Shown piece after piece: positions 47,201 through 51,756 of a stretch of 64,000 nt of DNA. The stretch spans positions 216,366 through 280,365 of the forward strand of contig CAMBZZ010000001.1 in the NCBI GenBank assembly GCA_945872615.1, given 5' to 3'. The position numbers were made by a program, and so were the translations under genes. How positions within the stretch are numbered: the stretch's first letter is position 1; every line of letters begins with the position of its first letter. This DNA comes from an uncultured Clostridia bacterium. Lineage in GTDB: Bacteria > Bacillota > Clostridia > Christensenellales > UBA3700. A model generated the notes under the pieces. It was not told where the DNA came from. It did no database searches and saw only the letters and a list, made by a program, of their open reading frames with translations.

Positions 47201-49693
47201 GCCGTAAATCTTACCGCCGCTGCTTGCGTTTTCACCCGCGATACCGGAGGTCATACCGTAAGCGCTACCACGGAAGTTACATTTCAATACGTAATTGTTA
47301 GAAGAGTTGGAAGCCGCGGTCGTCGTATTCATAATAAAGGTTACGTTGCTCAGCGTGCCTTTGTTGTTACCAACGACGCCACCCAACATATACCACGCCG
47401 TACCCGTACCGTGAACTTGATAGTTGCCGCGATAGTCTACTACGCAGTTGGTGATCGTTCCCGAGTTCTCACCGACGAAAGGGCTCGACCACATCGTGCT
47501 ACTATTATCCATATAAAGCTGACCCGTAAATATATAATTGAGGTCTTTTATGGTACCCGCATTGGTACGGAATAATCCGCCGACGTTGGTTGGAGCGTCG
47601 CCCGACCATCCGCCGTAAGAATACGATACGGTAATCGTATAGCCGTTGCCGTAGAGCGTTCTACCCGAGGCAATCGCATACGTAGAGCCGTTTTTCTGAC
47701 TGCCAAAGTTTATAGAAAAATCTCCCGTCAAATATCCGTCGCCACTACCGCTGAGCCAACTCTCCAAAGTGCTTTGGCTGTTGATTGCCGTACCCGAAGT
47801 AGTCTTGGCTATCGGCTGCTGATATTTGCTATAAGAGTTGGTAACAGCCGAAGAATTGTACGTATTGGTTCCCGTCGGAGCAAGTCCCGAAAGTGCGTCT
47901 CCGATAGGCGCTGCAAGATATGCAGTAGAATTTTTGACAATAAACTCTTTGATTGTAGCGTCACTAATACTGCCCAAACTATACCACGAAGAACCGTCAA
48001 GAGAATATTTGCCACTATTATAACCGTCTTTGTCGTAGATAAATTGTGGCAACTTGATTTTTGCCGCTCTTTGCAATATAGCAACGTTTATCGTTGCATT
48101 GTCAACGTTGGCGTCGTATATCTTTTGTGCTTCGTATACTCTAGTAGCGGTTGCCGTTGCCGTTCCCACGGTAGCTTGACTGCAGTTTATCTCTTGATAG
48201 AAGGTGCCTTGTGACTGTACGGTAAAAGTTTGTATAAGTTTCGGCAGTGTTCCGTTGTATGTAGTAGTATAATTCGTTGCATTATTACTACCCATATACT
48301 TAAAGCCATTGTAACCTGCGCCTGTAGTTTCGTTGTTTATTACGTTCCAATTTCTTCTTGCACTTGTCTTGAAACCAAAGGTCAAATTGCTACCAAAACT
48401 TGCGCCGTTACCGGTAGCCATATCCACAACGGGATTGTACGTCGCTTGCGTGTAAAGTGTAGAATAGCCGTCCATAGACCATACTATTCTATCGCTATAA
48501 GTTTGAGCCGCTACAGGCACAATCTTTACCCTACAATCACTTCCGCCCTCTGTATGCGCCCATTGAAAATTTATTGCACTATCAACTACTCTATATCCGG
48601 AAGATACGTAGCCGGAAGCACTGGTTGATACGGAAGAGCCGTAATAATAATACGTTGCAGCATTATTTCCGACACCTATGGTAGTCCAACCTCCTGCACC
48701 TGCTTCTTTAGACATAACAGGGGCGTGCAACAAGCATACTCCGCTGACGGTATTATCATTGGTTGCAACAACTCCGCCTACGTAGCCGTAAATATATGTA
48801 GCACCGCCACCTTGACTATTGGTCTGCTTCAAATGGTATCCGTCGGAAGGCGTAGTAGAAATATAGTCTACAGTAATTCCTTTGATTGTTCCTCTATTGA
48901 GAGCGACGCCGCCGCTTACGTGAGCATATCCCGTGTTACTCCATGCACTTCTTCCGTCTGCGTTCATAGAGTTGTTGATTGTCGCACTGCAGTTGTATAT
49001 TTTGCCGTCGGTGTTGTTGATTGCGCACAATCCTCCAAGAAGTTTCTCTGCCCAGTTGCCGCCGTCGTTGTTGTATTGGAACTTACCGTTCAAAACAAAA
49101 TTTACGTTTTCCATAGTGCCGTTGTTGACGCCAATCATACCCAAAGCGTCGGCAGAAGCTCCCGCTTTACAAATAAAAGTGTTTTGTTGAACAAAGGTTA
49201 TATTTTTGAGCGTTGCACCTGCGCTAATAGCACGTAAGAACGTACCCGCAACGTATATATCCGTGCCTGCCCAACACGTTACTCCGTATTGTGATTTATT
49301 TGGAGATGACGATGCCGTATACGTCTCGGTATAAGTAATCGTGTGTCCGTTGCCGTCCAAAGTATAGTTGGCAGGCAAAGCATAGTTACTACCTCGTCCC
49401 CAATCAGAGCTTATGGTCAAATCGTTGGCAAGATATGCCGCCGTTCCGCTGTTTGTATTAAGGAAGCTTTTTAGCCCGTCTACCGTAGTAATTGCCGTAC
49501 CAACCGTTCCCGTCTTCTCTACCGTCGTGTCTTCCGACGAATCATAGATATTGTCTAGGCTTTCGCTCTCGCCGTTGCCACTTGTATATGCGCCTAAGTC
49601 TCCGCCAAGGACTACAGCCATACCGAATATCATCACTACTGCGATGAGTGATGCTAGTATTGCTATTAAGTTGTGTCTATTCGATTTTTTCAT
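26297..49693 (-). CDS. Giant secreted repeat protein (7,798 aa): GLUG/beta-helix modules plus YDG/MBG array
   Basis: One uninterrupted ORF; signal-like N-terminus MKKSNRHNLIAILASLIAVVMIFGMAVVLGG; repeated LDGNGYTITV...GGVVGxNxGTIxN modules; about 15 KTYDGT-type motifs; RBS GGGAG upstream of the ATG. Confidence 0.9.
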   Translation of the reverse strand: MKKSNRHNLIAILASLIAVVMIFGMAVVLGGDLGAYTSGNGESESLDNIYDSSEDTTVEKTGTVGTAITTVDGLKSFLNTNSGTAAYLANDLTISSDWGRGSNYALPANYTLDGNGHTITYTETYTASSSPNKSQYGVTCWAGTDIYVAGTFLRAISAGATLKNITFVQQNTFICKAGASADALGMIGVNNGTMENVNFVLNGKFQYNNDGGNWAEKLLGGLCAINNTDGKIYNCSATINNSMNADGRSAWSNTGYAHVSGGVALNRGTIKGITVDYISTTPSDGYHLKQTNSQGGGATYIYGYVGGVVATNDNTVSGVCLLHAPVMSKEAGAGGWTTIGVGNNAATYYYYGSSVSTSASGYVSSGYRVVDSAINFQWAHTEGGSDCRVKIVPVAAQTYSDRIVWSMDGYSTLYTQATYNPVVDMATGNGASFGSNLTFGFKTSARRNWNVINNETTGAGYNGFKYMGSNNATNYTTTYNGTLPKLIQTFTVQSQGTFYQEINCSQATVGTATATATRVYEAQKIYDANVDNATINVAILQRAAKIKLPQFIYDKDGYNSGKYSLDGSSWYSLGSISDATIKEFIVKNSTAYLAAPIGDALSGLAPTGTNTYNSSAVTNSYSKYQQPIAKTTSGTAINSQSTLESWLSGSGDGYLTGDFSINFGSQKNGSTYAIASGRTLYGNGYTITVSYSYGGWSGDAPTNVGGLFRTNAGTIKDLNYIFTGQLYMDNSSTMWSSPFVGENSGTITNCVVDYRGNYQVHGTGTAWYMLGGVVGNNKGTLSNVTFIMNTTTAASNSSNNYVLKCNFRGSAYGMTSGIAGENASSGGKIYGARYVQISGQLRADLNSTSNVPASSNISAICANDNGTIVGQMVEGTPSMYNQYASGNCRYFAMKNPSGTWTTSGSYCYVIKGTTCSERSGIVKIDVGYSDSVTSYDDVNVYFSETTSIRVNITLVKSIVDAGNKLMQVGPTNYAAQTAYSVYWTTPTGTFGSLRYGKTLSVDAIKTEQETGANQGIMEGDLQNIVSVLLSKLSLTGGSAFSSALIAGYAYNTSVLEGSSLNSNYDITIVDSTDAVQDKYYVVGNVDIRVNDLYHVYGREVYTWYAYNSSTHPTDYQYAIVANQVSSLGIDESLWLLDGTYYKTKVASYNNQVNAYTPTLSLDLSSDANYDKITYSGIDDTNIKKLIKLNVFNVVTTTTTTNIYIGKEMNTGNVYDLSTSQLGTASFVSFDKDGYKFTFDASGMLKTGVTYVGFAVAGNPANVDPSYLDISDATNIQVKLSRAQMETYFGTGNTFDLDLVYLYNATSATESEVKEFLAGTSGKFGGAQKLTLTGNVTISSALSSSAVVFNQYKTLDGAGYTITINTPVGGNYASTTGTTYSTPGYPTNVIGYTNYVYRGGLAAVSCGTFQNVNVVLNGDFGTSTANAKSYAIGGVVGLNQGGSFSNVKVTVASNQTIGALANPAVWGTMIGISSGGSINDITIGGDRNKTITNNSGDATYRGYIGGVVGVMNLTDGETNIGVFMADPNNSSKAFGSIDIAQPSEFYNIYNMYMGSYVGSNAFKGLVTGASYVSGVTPNIGTLSSIVYFNKSENAVPFFSLTAGKHDASVLSAYGALGQDDTTAIATVDNKLMKGVGITLKYKESYSTGDNVVLDMLDYTVSGTSIYFNRVDVRNLAFEANSKVSSVTSNGTNAYVTFDSGYFTASSSATNTNQITAVLTMTLAVTTASGLNDFLKGTSASDPLMAIVNGIGIESDITISSWDNSTLLKVDAGRTLDGASYTVTMNLTTTNKVYADYSSSDNWNGYKLVYDFIGVNDGTIQNLKFVGQTGNFSSYDLAVNHIIGSLVAVNNGTINGVTYSNNGIGTYNNSNSAGVNTVAGLVAGVNTGAITSTQVFNRALFSVVGMFGGSVGVAMGAIAGVNDGGYAETVKVFGDNAIELVSKTGGNTNTALYVGGVFGVANNHGTLTFAGKSISKATADKAVISGANVIVAGGMGIRYSGGTIMPYGSRGIFAGIATGDLGYDTGREMTGLAFMDMQTNLNLAVSYVYDAGVLSYFASDRIFNNSLSNGELTMMGYYDYGDTTPDTSCVSGGKVDIFDSHGNSVFMYNYDVTTTNSTLLGGLISYMEGGSGVTFDLQNVSSYMALNDYITKSWSSLGDSLETSGINPTLLRFFDKIGRADFATATTNNVVGGAKYKFSWSIDPSRVTGTGADEIKSNIIKGFIEGKTAQQYRVAGAATVLTLGADVTVNFDGMSAGRVLESTRQIIGNSHTLTVNVGDDTLNITDTNAENLYAIEGYDVVGVGGLFAAILGTVLELNIVVNITGGTINATGANLAVGGVAGIISGTAPTFGYVQVNYNGTAVAFDDGGKTLAFGGIFGAMYTKDGAATTNVSLKQDGTNQVNMVGVTMTGNAQNVAVGGAVGLMQGSVLQGVANPTVLYLNQNSTTASGFDFSSTVGFSGTGGLGGLVGILAGSNLLNINIDQGLSYANTLPTAYTWTKDMLWRFNGGSGANSVSAMGGAIGVSFGGNVSGVGVNSRARLINNVGTGAGDATNNYIGGLLGLGSNSGDMSLTGTADAYTETINGKTYTLTTTKINDIYAGQIGMIAMPDGGYAGYVTGRFINAKEKFGDASNLKNLVWIDFTRKQADLYGKIQVFGATDTAGITLSNVAGMSVLGYVSTDMYNTLTQAGYNKSGVYGTDTDKLATYTKISACDFKGTDISIALAAYIVNAGTMSGHSLNIRLIGTLTTGGGGYTPYSTDVNATGTEYLKSWTAQVMAADNKTGLQDAKPISSGVLSAQTPYSDMYYFTYNDGSGKHNNLRIQLFRNEVLITTEAQLKEFISSDDSIDAGVTGYANATAGTLGANITLTQDVNYYKLNKDLYGNNYTITLVAETPKINVASFPLISMSGTPTTNNHTDVFGLNANETPILDTDTRIAGLFVGALMTGKVIEGVNFYLNSQVWVVTGVPTNYTDRPDSLVGGLVTAINLGTISNCKLELGANANYVLNRTIVDFNGYGDQYSQSNMCIAGGFAGMNIGKGTSYATIENCTLNMDDSAIFRSICEARRFPRSSYYPKAQAIAGGMVGWVGARSNLVNSTLNGGGLIEASTRGVICFDSVSAWASYGDVEYVRQNILQSGAGALLGVNTNNYVYTGGNADHNNTINTECVIYDANGNYTGTVTKDYKTAAYTNVRSEYHQNVTVDGVIINWYGFTIERIYIHVDNHNAGGLGGIISDVYDNVEGMQTVDETDRPILDGGNYNKGKTSIIYGYRQIAGICDWEKINNAYLVSGSAAGTTPAAGIAGWESRDHGTGNDHWSYFGTALPGNKTIPAKYVGRGGVLGATKSIPYELYVFDNTDPTNIKTIDKTALGQNVGLSWVGTGTSANLSFDFTIADPTAEGKFLWDTQVWQVKPDNNDLLNAKPEDGVASTEGDGWTSPSRPNLLFYNDVYDKINNLSDAIHYADVSHTFSRGNNVYLYYSYGTTGSASIDRNEYYYDTTTGVYYHKTTTSYGNSFGMPALKFYGSDGTEITNSSVSNTLFSSILVDRFTGKDPTNEANMTAVATTPIKDGSGNTVGVNVNDPAAGSYRISFDTKSEASIGSAIKDISSKTIIFPENDIVSGNFKIVEIVTPLGLRAGDMTFIAEKGASVNSSANLHLDVAQILVGGVNVLSGNGDYNYNGINYASKIDGIKPAAMTTSTIGMTEVKINLEDWEYYGYVPATNSLGTNRSYLIAGSGFTLEYDFEDANNNSYTKLDGTNVKFEVSGSQVTLQGRGLVIPVDSKIDYVQKTYNGSNATTRATVSYGKVLSNSTSSTGAPSFERYDDANAGNDKTVYMSMSRITFEGYKYKIDRYYQSSGFAMRAASATNSNNTIDNWKNSVDVEASPKSSHQFANALTASGSGKLKTASAAIVQVKSIGTILPQEITVKYIAKEYDGTATIDYSKVNFSYSGGTTGLKPNAAFGSASVVYGGQNKYNSIVFGDVVTIVDQTDSSVLYALTDANSTYGNNYAIANSGTYNSTAKTFTLPNLGVIVPQAVKVNKAKKTYDGNSNFVSGMTYTLAKVSNSETIQLSALGLSSLSASNGSFADANVGEGKSITIKGTTQFVYPDATLGTEYGTRYFATSTAKDYAYSATTYTTGVIIPKQLTWASNIANLVYKTYDATTTYTYSNASTLLSGLVSGDTTTKPTITFASSDVNTAGVGISIATTRNAIDGTYYDQINGYTNYYMPISSAKGMILPATVTFSGITKVYDGNETLTDTVYSNMSTTVVNSPALTSVKLYPVGQFDARHAYTDRQVVWTTTTFVYNATTYNILQEAKTATSGKNYAGNYCVAGNSDADITPCTLTAADFESVSATQKKGDVEHATGLTFVYFAGAVYLVSGNVKKKNNADVVDGDYKLYKSSSLASTNADGTYDVGTYDINVTALTGTDAGNYTLAVPFDLGQDVVITQQEVANVAITVMPTNKDYGADLPTATAKGWSAKDSVTGGEISGVTCGISAYQWVDDSDTAVTKTSPIGGYNLKVTGITMSGNNNYKLASGATYSVTVTPSGAKALYILPLENTISKVEKVYDRTTALGTVTATQTIANYVGEYESKNVQGYNAIAMGNVKIKVITFTYYDNSGVQHTKYVIAIGNETTMSNYYLDATPTDGYAVLQVGVITPKEVSISGAVRITQEGSGQSKTADAPGNFEYYSTATYSYSATLTGVISGDTVVVSITDPCAGVYDAGTYELTFNGLTGADAGNYVFNGTLSAQLIVIPQTLASVSVSVKPINVVYGNAIPTTVDGATAEAYDKIATTVKITANFTISGFTTTATSGSPIGGYDITIDYGKVGIAGNDNYVVGSTTAIDVVVTPAGAKALYIIPADATLDSVTKTYDGTSAFTGETTIVTTPVSVAVTGAYADKNAGTGKAVKIDVEAFSYFNADGEVVVRIFKGTNYKVANALAVVDGDVATINVGVINKYAIKGSEITGVTVTQTWKGNTSTTSPFTYYYTATYAAAGTFNKFAEDTVTVVLGIYKSTDGSHIDLSGATNVGVGEYKISLLSVSASPENFKIDTAAQYSNDTVVKINPQIVTNVYVVGNHYATVYTGASLTYDKAAANFKIYAIDLDDIEVNISGGIKENGLTVGKDGQAFATGQTEVGIYNVKVSVNGSAEGNNYTFSAIDNADVYIDANMTAKTEFAIIPMVATLETAYKTYDGNKTLAGATVVLNDANSAPIDFGTAVVRAEFDNSSAGNRKLVFITTAFAYYPTGTTSKTTLNIIQTSTSTPAEGEGEASLSTTITNYHIGSSNTVDGKAYIVPKTVTITVLNKVYDGTKALNGKVNVVDTINNEEVTFVGEFADCNAGTGKAVVVKTTALSLVNGETYNVLTTNGNYCIAKDAVFTGDIAQREFTKADLGSVKMIQSPNGNEIEIYPTANSAEYSWVYEYLLSAVTGSVVMNGATFDGAYGNWSLKLYQSIDQELATENGFAINIQMFKGSEEVVSAKNAGKYTVKIALSGTNYFTNGTIDVDFVITKQKVDSAENISVFMNSFDGEYGTTGFDNPSAGGKNYRIGIIDKYDETGNTIVYFDDTTFNNGHTFAIASLAFSKTVDGTPQAHITATGGVYIGAYYLFAASVTGASDNFDTAGLTLDGKAIFGIDNTSQQSMYFIKPALLNVTSVTKTYDGNTDTATAAFAYNGGKTEALSATYVSHVSTHNSNGSLADATSTRTVNFKTSAMNVATSTGNVSYAIALKADGTTYTNYYIDGTPDGEGYIAVDGVAVIKKYVITDGVMTVNVTGYVKDNKELQVLPLNKDTTATFVYADGYTYDGSKFTVTGLKPTQDKELFNASDDIADMTIFISGTIKNAGSYTVILDRLVSANYEMTGATLGTIVIEKQIVTEDRVVINIPYLVNTYNGAVQKPESSDQFSFIVKDYYTDRDVKSNASSGGGLSAFKYYSGDYVDGAASVEPKNIGRYSVSVVVDTSFIDAANYTFDGSVTEITKFAQEGKAVYFILPIQLTVTGVYKEYDGTTAFGTPIVVNAEDTTGAKTIITLNTSGILEGDADGVYAQIIAASGTFADKNIKVQGGDLIGGDVRFNASRFNYFDAEGKSQVAYFIGGTNYAIAGTGLGSYVTVSNVGVITPVAVGYTSLTKTYDGTNLITYKASADYNKTTEVVSGKLSGDSIVGATGYYYSASAGVGEVGTGIDVYLQYQVVTYKGIQYYTLVNDPNTTASNAGNYYVFSIDADSNVTYPASGVHPTDEHNGYVKIAGIGEIKKVAIDIGGSSTTENGNIYNIQFQTKSNAWYAYNNSTAFVYRNGYLYGVDVFKATIGFNENQKTSDVTYDGAEFATATGINGDVLYFKIYFNNNTSTVKVGDAGSYTLFIQLVKVMNGGVEVINTNYELIAGNAGTFKINKQELGASNVTLKMDNAVSTTYNGKANNLTVAQITGISGAVATDQDGYSVSVGGTITATDFAHVGDAPINAGGYALTLKVSGLTSNNDNYSIKASDLYNVTLTGGSSAVYTIAPKEIKLSSSIVKNFDGTTNFVVDVNDGSESGNDVIVGEKLIVGGYAEAGYGSNALAGSHTFAIGNLAIVNVLIDAESIGTTGFNETLIKEDGTVDFDKARGNYTIAADTDVTITINPSNIVVAERRYDGAAEIEVAITGLAGKQFLRNNVDDTNLAGVLKISVNGFASFETATTDEIGTIQEFTTTDELGYETYTIVFKYVAQQPLDDATYTDRYVFAIAGANGGYSTNLALTSSELADGQTSGAAITTGTAVGTVQALATALQSNVDIYLTSNIYGWDAQVLEGAVNYTGTLYGNGYSIQLVGGLNSDTTYGGAFIASLGGTIQDVNFKFTSDKTLSGATTVGLVVGNMTGNMTNVSLDIINSPTFDGATTIGGLAGSASGSMTNATVIFNASVDNTAFGGLAGNATGATFSNVSVRAYNGKTTTGKTLVATATGCTFDGVIDMIGGALGVSSIDNLYTVNTSLTSAKAYGKLELLTPYTEGFIEYFFTTLAKTGNATHNVYGGTASERDKTMYQTYGTVSGTVLAIETLAPRNRFIWEAYSHSYQTEVGSGHINMSLNRYVTLMPIGTIIEEDGYTIGGNKTTMTFITSGVNMFCPAIGIRGGQEIAASGSTIVEAVYTGDPITHTVEITVDGITTTVSVTGTEAGYYDNIVKELEGDVTTDNINYDTYNRIAIVAAIEDGSNVAGAILIIYPKQTALGDNFSKTYDTTSIGEFTTTVDGKSVTLLGTYVDNTDTPASDVGTSKVSFANTLNPIRNVLVDVDGNYIAQHHKTDAEGKITFSYTKISVTTLGGVESNFTTSTDITTLTKNSLMRAIAQLIDYDKATTNDTTLTGNSGYKSVWVYNVTAIKAADSAGDYFDEDDGLFFVPKTINTNSGNFTFTDSGLTIGSLTNIYIGETQPSVFAVLADNSSATIKPAQLGATYTGDLEQCFRSTSLSTNVALTKGEWVDFTLPTTMTESQKTAFNTFKTKASVAVTGSVILGATSGISESAGVYTANHDKNTIYLELDLPSQFDGLSENGVNGANYVIKPTAQVLKLRYFFKEGDKYILETYNDVLTIGKAVEGSDYHTLDYVMKNNINMKSSLITPFDWGNGIVFEGSIDGQGYALTNYILKGENNVGLFASMGATASVTDLVMGNVMVVSTATSGNVTVSAISTTGTVTDVATEARVVTATTGSVAVANAGQSFVRVHKQSAGDTVVTTLLGASEIAQDTYLTPMQIEALTKFGGVANFLDKYVFNNAKLTYTATADTITVGVNNFREYWGWYNICPWLEGGTAWLEGGGIRPTKTNVTVADVA

Positions 49694-49694
49694 T

Positions 49695-50363
49695 TTACAA
49701 CTCCCTTGACTCGATGGTCGCTACTACTTCTACTTGGTGCATTGCCGGCGGCAGCAATTCGTTGTTGACGTGAGGACTTATCCTTAGGAACAAAATTATC
49801 GTTCCGCTCTCGTCCTTGCTTATTCCGCTTGCCCCGTTTGCTTTGGCTAGTTCGAAACAGTCGGTGGAGAGCTCTTGCTTGTAGTACCACTTGCTATCTT
49901 CGGCAGGCGGCGATACGCTGTCTACCGCCTCATCCTTGCCTACCTTGACAAAGGAAAACTGTATCACGCTGTCCATGTATCTCGCGTTGGCTGAAGTCGG
50001 GTCGATAGTCATCGTCACGTTCTCCGCCGCCAACAACGCCGAGCCCGTCGTCGTCACCTTGTATTGAAGGTTGCTGACGGTAAAGTACATGTTGGTGTAT
50101 GCCGTCTGGGTGGTATAAGTCAAAACAAGGCGAGCAACCTTGCCGTCTGCCTCTTTCGAGTCGTCGGTCTTGATTGCATCGCCCGATATAATTTGGTTAC
50201 CGCTTTCAGAAAAAGCCACTACGAACTTTTCACTTACCTTGGAACCAAGTTCAAAAATGTTGTTGCTGGATTGGACGTTGAAAAAAGAATACGTAACCGC
50301 CGTTATGCAACAAACGATTACTACAATCATCACTATCGTAGATACAAGTGCTGACTTCTTCAT
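49695..50363 (-). CDS. Secreted/anchored protein with SipW-type (TasA/camelysin-like) signal peptide
   Basis: MKKSALVSTIVMIVVIVCCITAVTYSFFNV; ATG 50363 with GGGGGAG RBS (track start 50375 is a TTG). Ends 1 nt before the giant ORF start. Confidence 0.7.
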   Translation of the reverse strand: MKKSALVSTIVMIVVIVCCITAVTYSFFNVQSSNNIFELGSKVSEKFVVAFSESGNQIISGDAIKTDDSKEADGKVARLVLTYTTQTAYTNMYFTVSNLQYKVTTTGSALLAAENVTMTIDPTSANARYMDSVIQFSFVKVGKDEAVDSVSPPAEDSKWYYKQELSTDCFELAKANGASGISKDESGTIILFLRISPHVNNELLPPAMHQVEVVATIESREL

Positions 50364-50583
50364 TTTCTCCCCCAAGAAAAGACGTCCTATTAAGTACCCT
50401 TATTATATAAAGCAAAGATTTTTTTTACAAGTTTTTGAAGTCAATTTAATTTTCGTTTATACAAGAATTTACATACATTAAAGGTTTATTAAAAATTTAA
50501 CAATCGAATTTCAAATTTTGTTCAAATTTTGCAAATCTCTACAAAAGTAGACAATCTATGGTCGTTCGCCGTCACCCCTTATT

Positions 50584-51009
50584 TGTCATTCCGTTGTGTA
50601 CATTTTGCGTTAGCAAAGCCGTAGCGTGGGAAAATCGTGCATTAACGTTTGAGATTGCCGCGATGTTTTCAACATCTCGCAATGACAAGGTATTGCAATG
50701 ACATTGTGTGTTGTGTCATTCAGAGCCTTGTGCACAAGGCGTAGGAATCTCATCCGCTTGTCATTCAGAGGCTTGCTTGCAAGCCGTGGGAATCTCATCC
50801 TTGTTCTTTGAGATTGCCACGTTCCACTGCGTTGCACCTTTGCTAACGCAAAATGTACACAGCGCAATGACAAGGATATTATCGCAATGTCATAGTTCGT
50901 TATCACCCCGTATTTGTCATTCCGAGGCTTGCTTGCAAACCGTGGGAATCTCATCCTTGTTCTTTGAGATTGCCACACTTCGGCACAAGTGCCTTCATTC
51001 GCAATGACA
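50584..51009. repeat. R2 dispersed hairpin repeat cluster A
   Basis: Several TGTCATTC[CA]GAG-hairpin-CGTGGGAATCTC units alternating with GAGATTGCCACG...CGCAATGACA. Confidence 0.85.
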
Positions 51010-51099
51010 TTGAATCTTGTCCTTCCGCACAACCAAAAAACCGCCCCAAAAAGGAACGGTTTTCACTTATTTTGTCAATATGTATCGAGTTTTTTGCTA

Positions 51100-51756
51100 T
51101 TATCTTACGGCGGTGGTGAGCTTTGGACACATAGTAAAGCAATCGCCACCGATAGTCATACCCGCCGGTTTGCTTTCCAACGCGTTGCCCGAGGCGTCCA
51201 CCCAGTTGACCTTTTCAAGGTTATCCAAGCCCATAAAAGAGCCTTCTATTATGCTCGTTACGCTACTCGGAATTGTCACTTCCGTGATAAGGTCGAGGCT
51301 TGGGAATTCCTCGGGGCTCATCATTCTTATCTCGGTGACGGATACTGATTTGATAGTCGCCGCAGAGCCAAGAGTGACGTTGACAGAGCTAGGAATCACC
51401 AGGCTTTCCAACTCGCCGAGGTTGGTGCCCGCATAGCCGACAACCCTTGCATGGTGGGCGTTGGCTATATCAAAAGCCGTGCCGACAACGCCGTCTTTGT
51501 ACTCGTCTTGGTATTGAGAAGCATACTTATAAGTTTTGCTCGTGTCGTCGTACTTGACGTAGCAAAAATTGCCCGACGCGTCGTATATCTCAAAAATTAA
51601 GTATTTGAAAGTGGTGTTGGTGACCTCCACCTTGGTACCGCCCGCGGGGATACTACCCGTGTCCGACCATACCGCAAAGGTGATGCCCGCTACCGCGCCA
51701 AGCACTACTACCACGGCTACGACGATAATTGCCAATTTCATATACTTGCCACTCAT
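51100..51756 (-). CDS. SipW-type signal peptide protein with BspA-like leucine-rich (LRR_5) segment
   Basis: 218 aa; LGAVAGITFAVWSDTGS; SLVIPSSVNVTLGSAATIKSVSVTEI...EVTIPSSVTSIIEGSFMGLDNLEKV. Confidence 0.75.
   Translation of the reverse strand: MSGKYMKLAIIVVAVVVVLGAVAGITFAVWSDTGSIPAGGTKVEVTNTTFKYLIFEIYDASGNFCYVKYDDTSKTYKYASQYQDEYKDGVVGTAFDIANAHHARVVGYAGTNLGELESLVIPSSVNVTLGSAATIKSVSVTEIRMMSPEEFPSLDLITEVTIPSSVTSIIEGSFMGLDNLEKVNWVDASGNALESKPAGMTIGGDCFTMCPKLTTAVR

Noticed and set aside
26297-49693. Possibility that the giant ORF is a phage tape measure or polyketide/NRPS megasynthase
   Set aside because: Sequence is Thr/Asn/Gly/Tyr-rich with GLUG and YDG motifs and a signal-like N-terminus; no synthase or phage motifs.
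50584-51009. Repeat cluster considered as a CRISPR array
   Set aside because: No regular repeat/spacer periodicity, variable unit lengths and mixed orientation; matches dispersed hairpin repeats, with no cas genes nearby.
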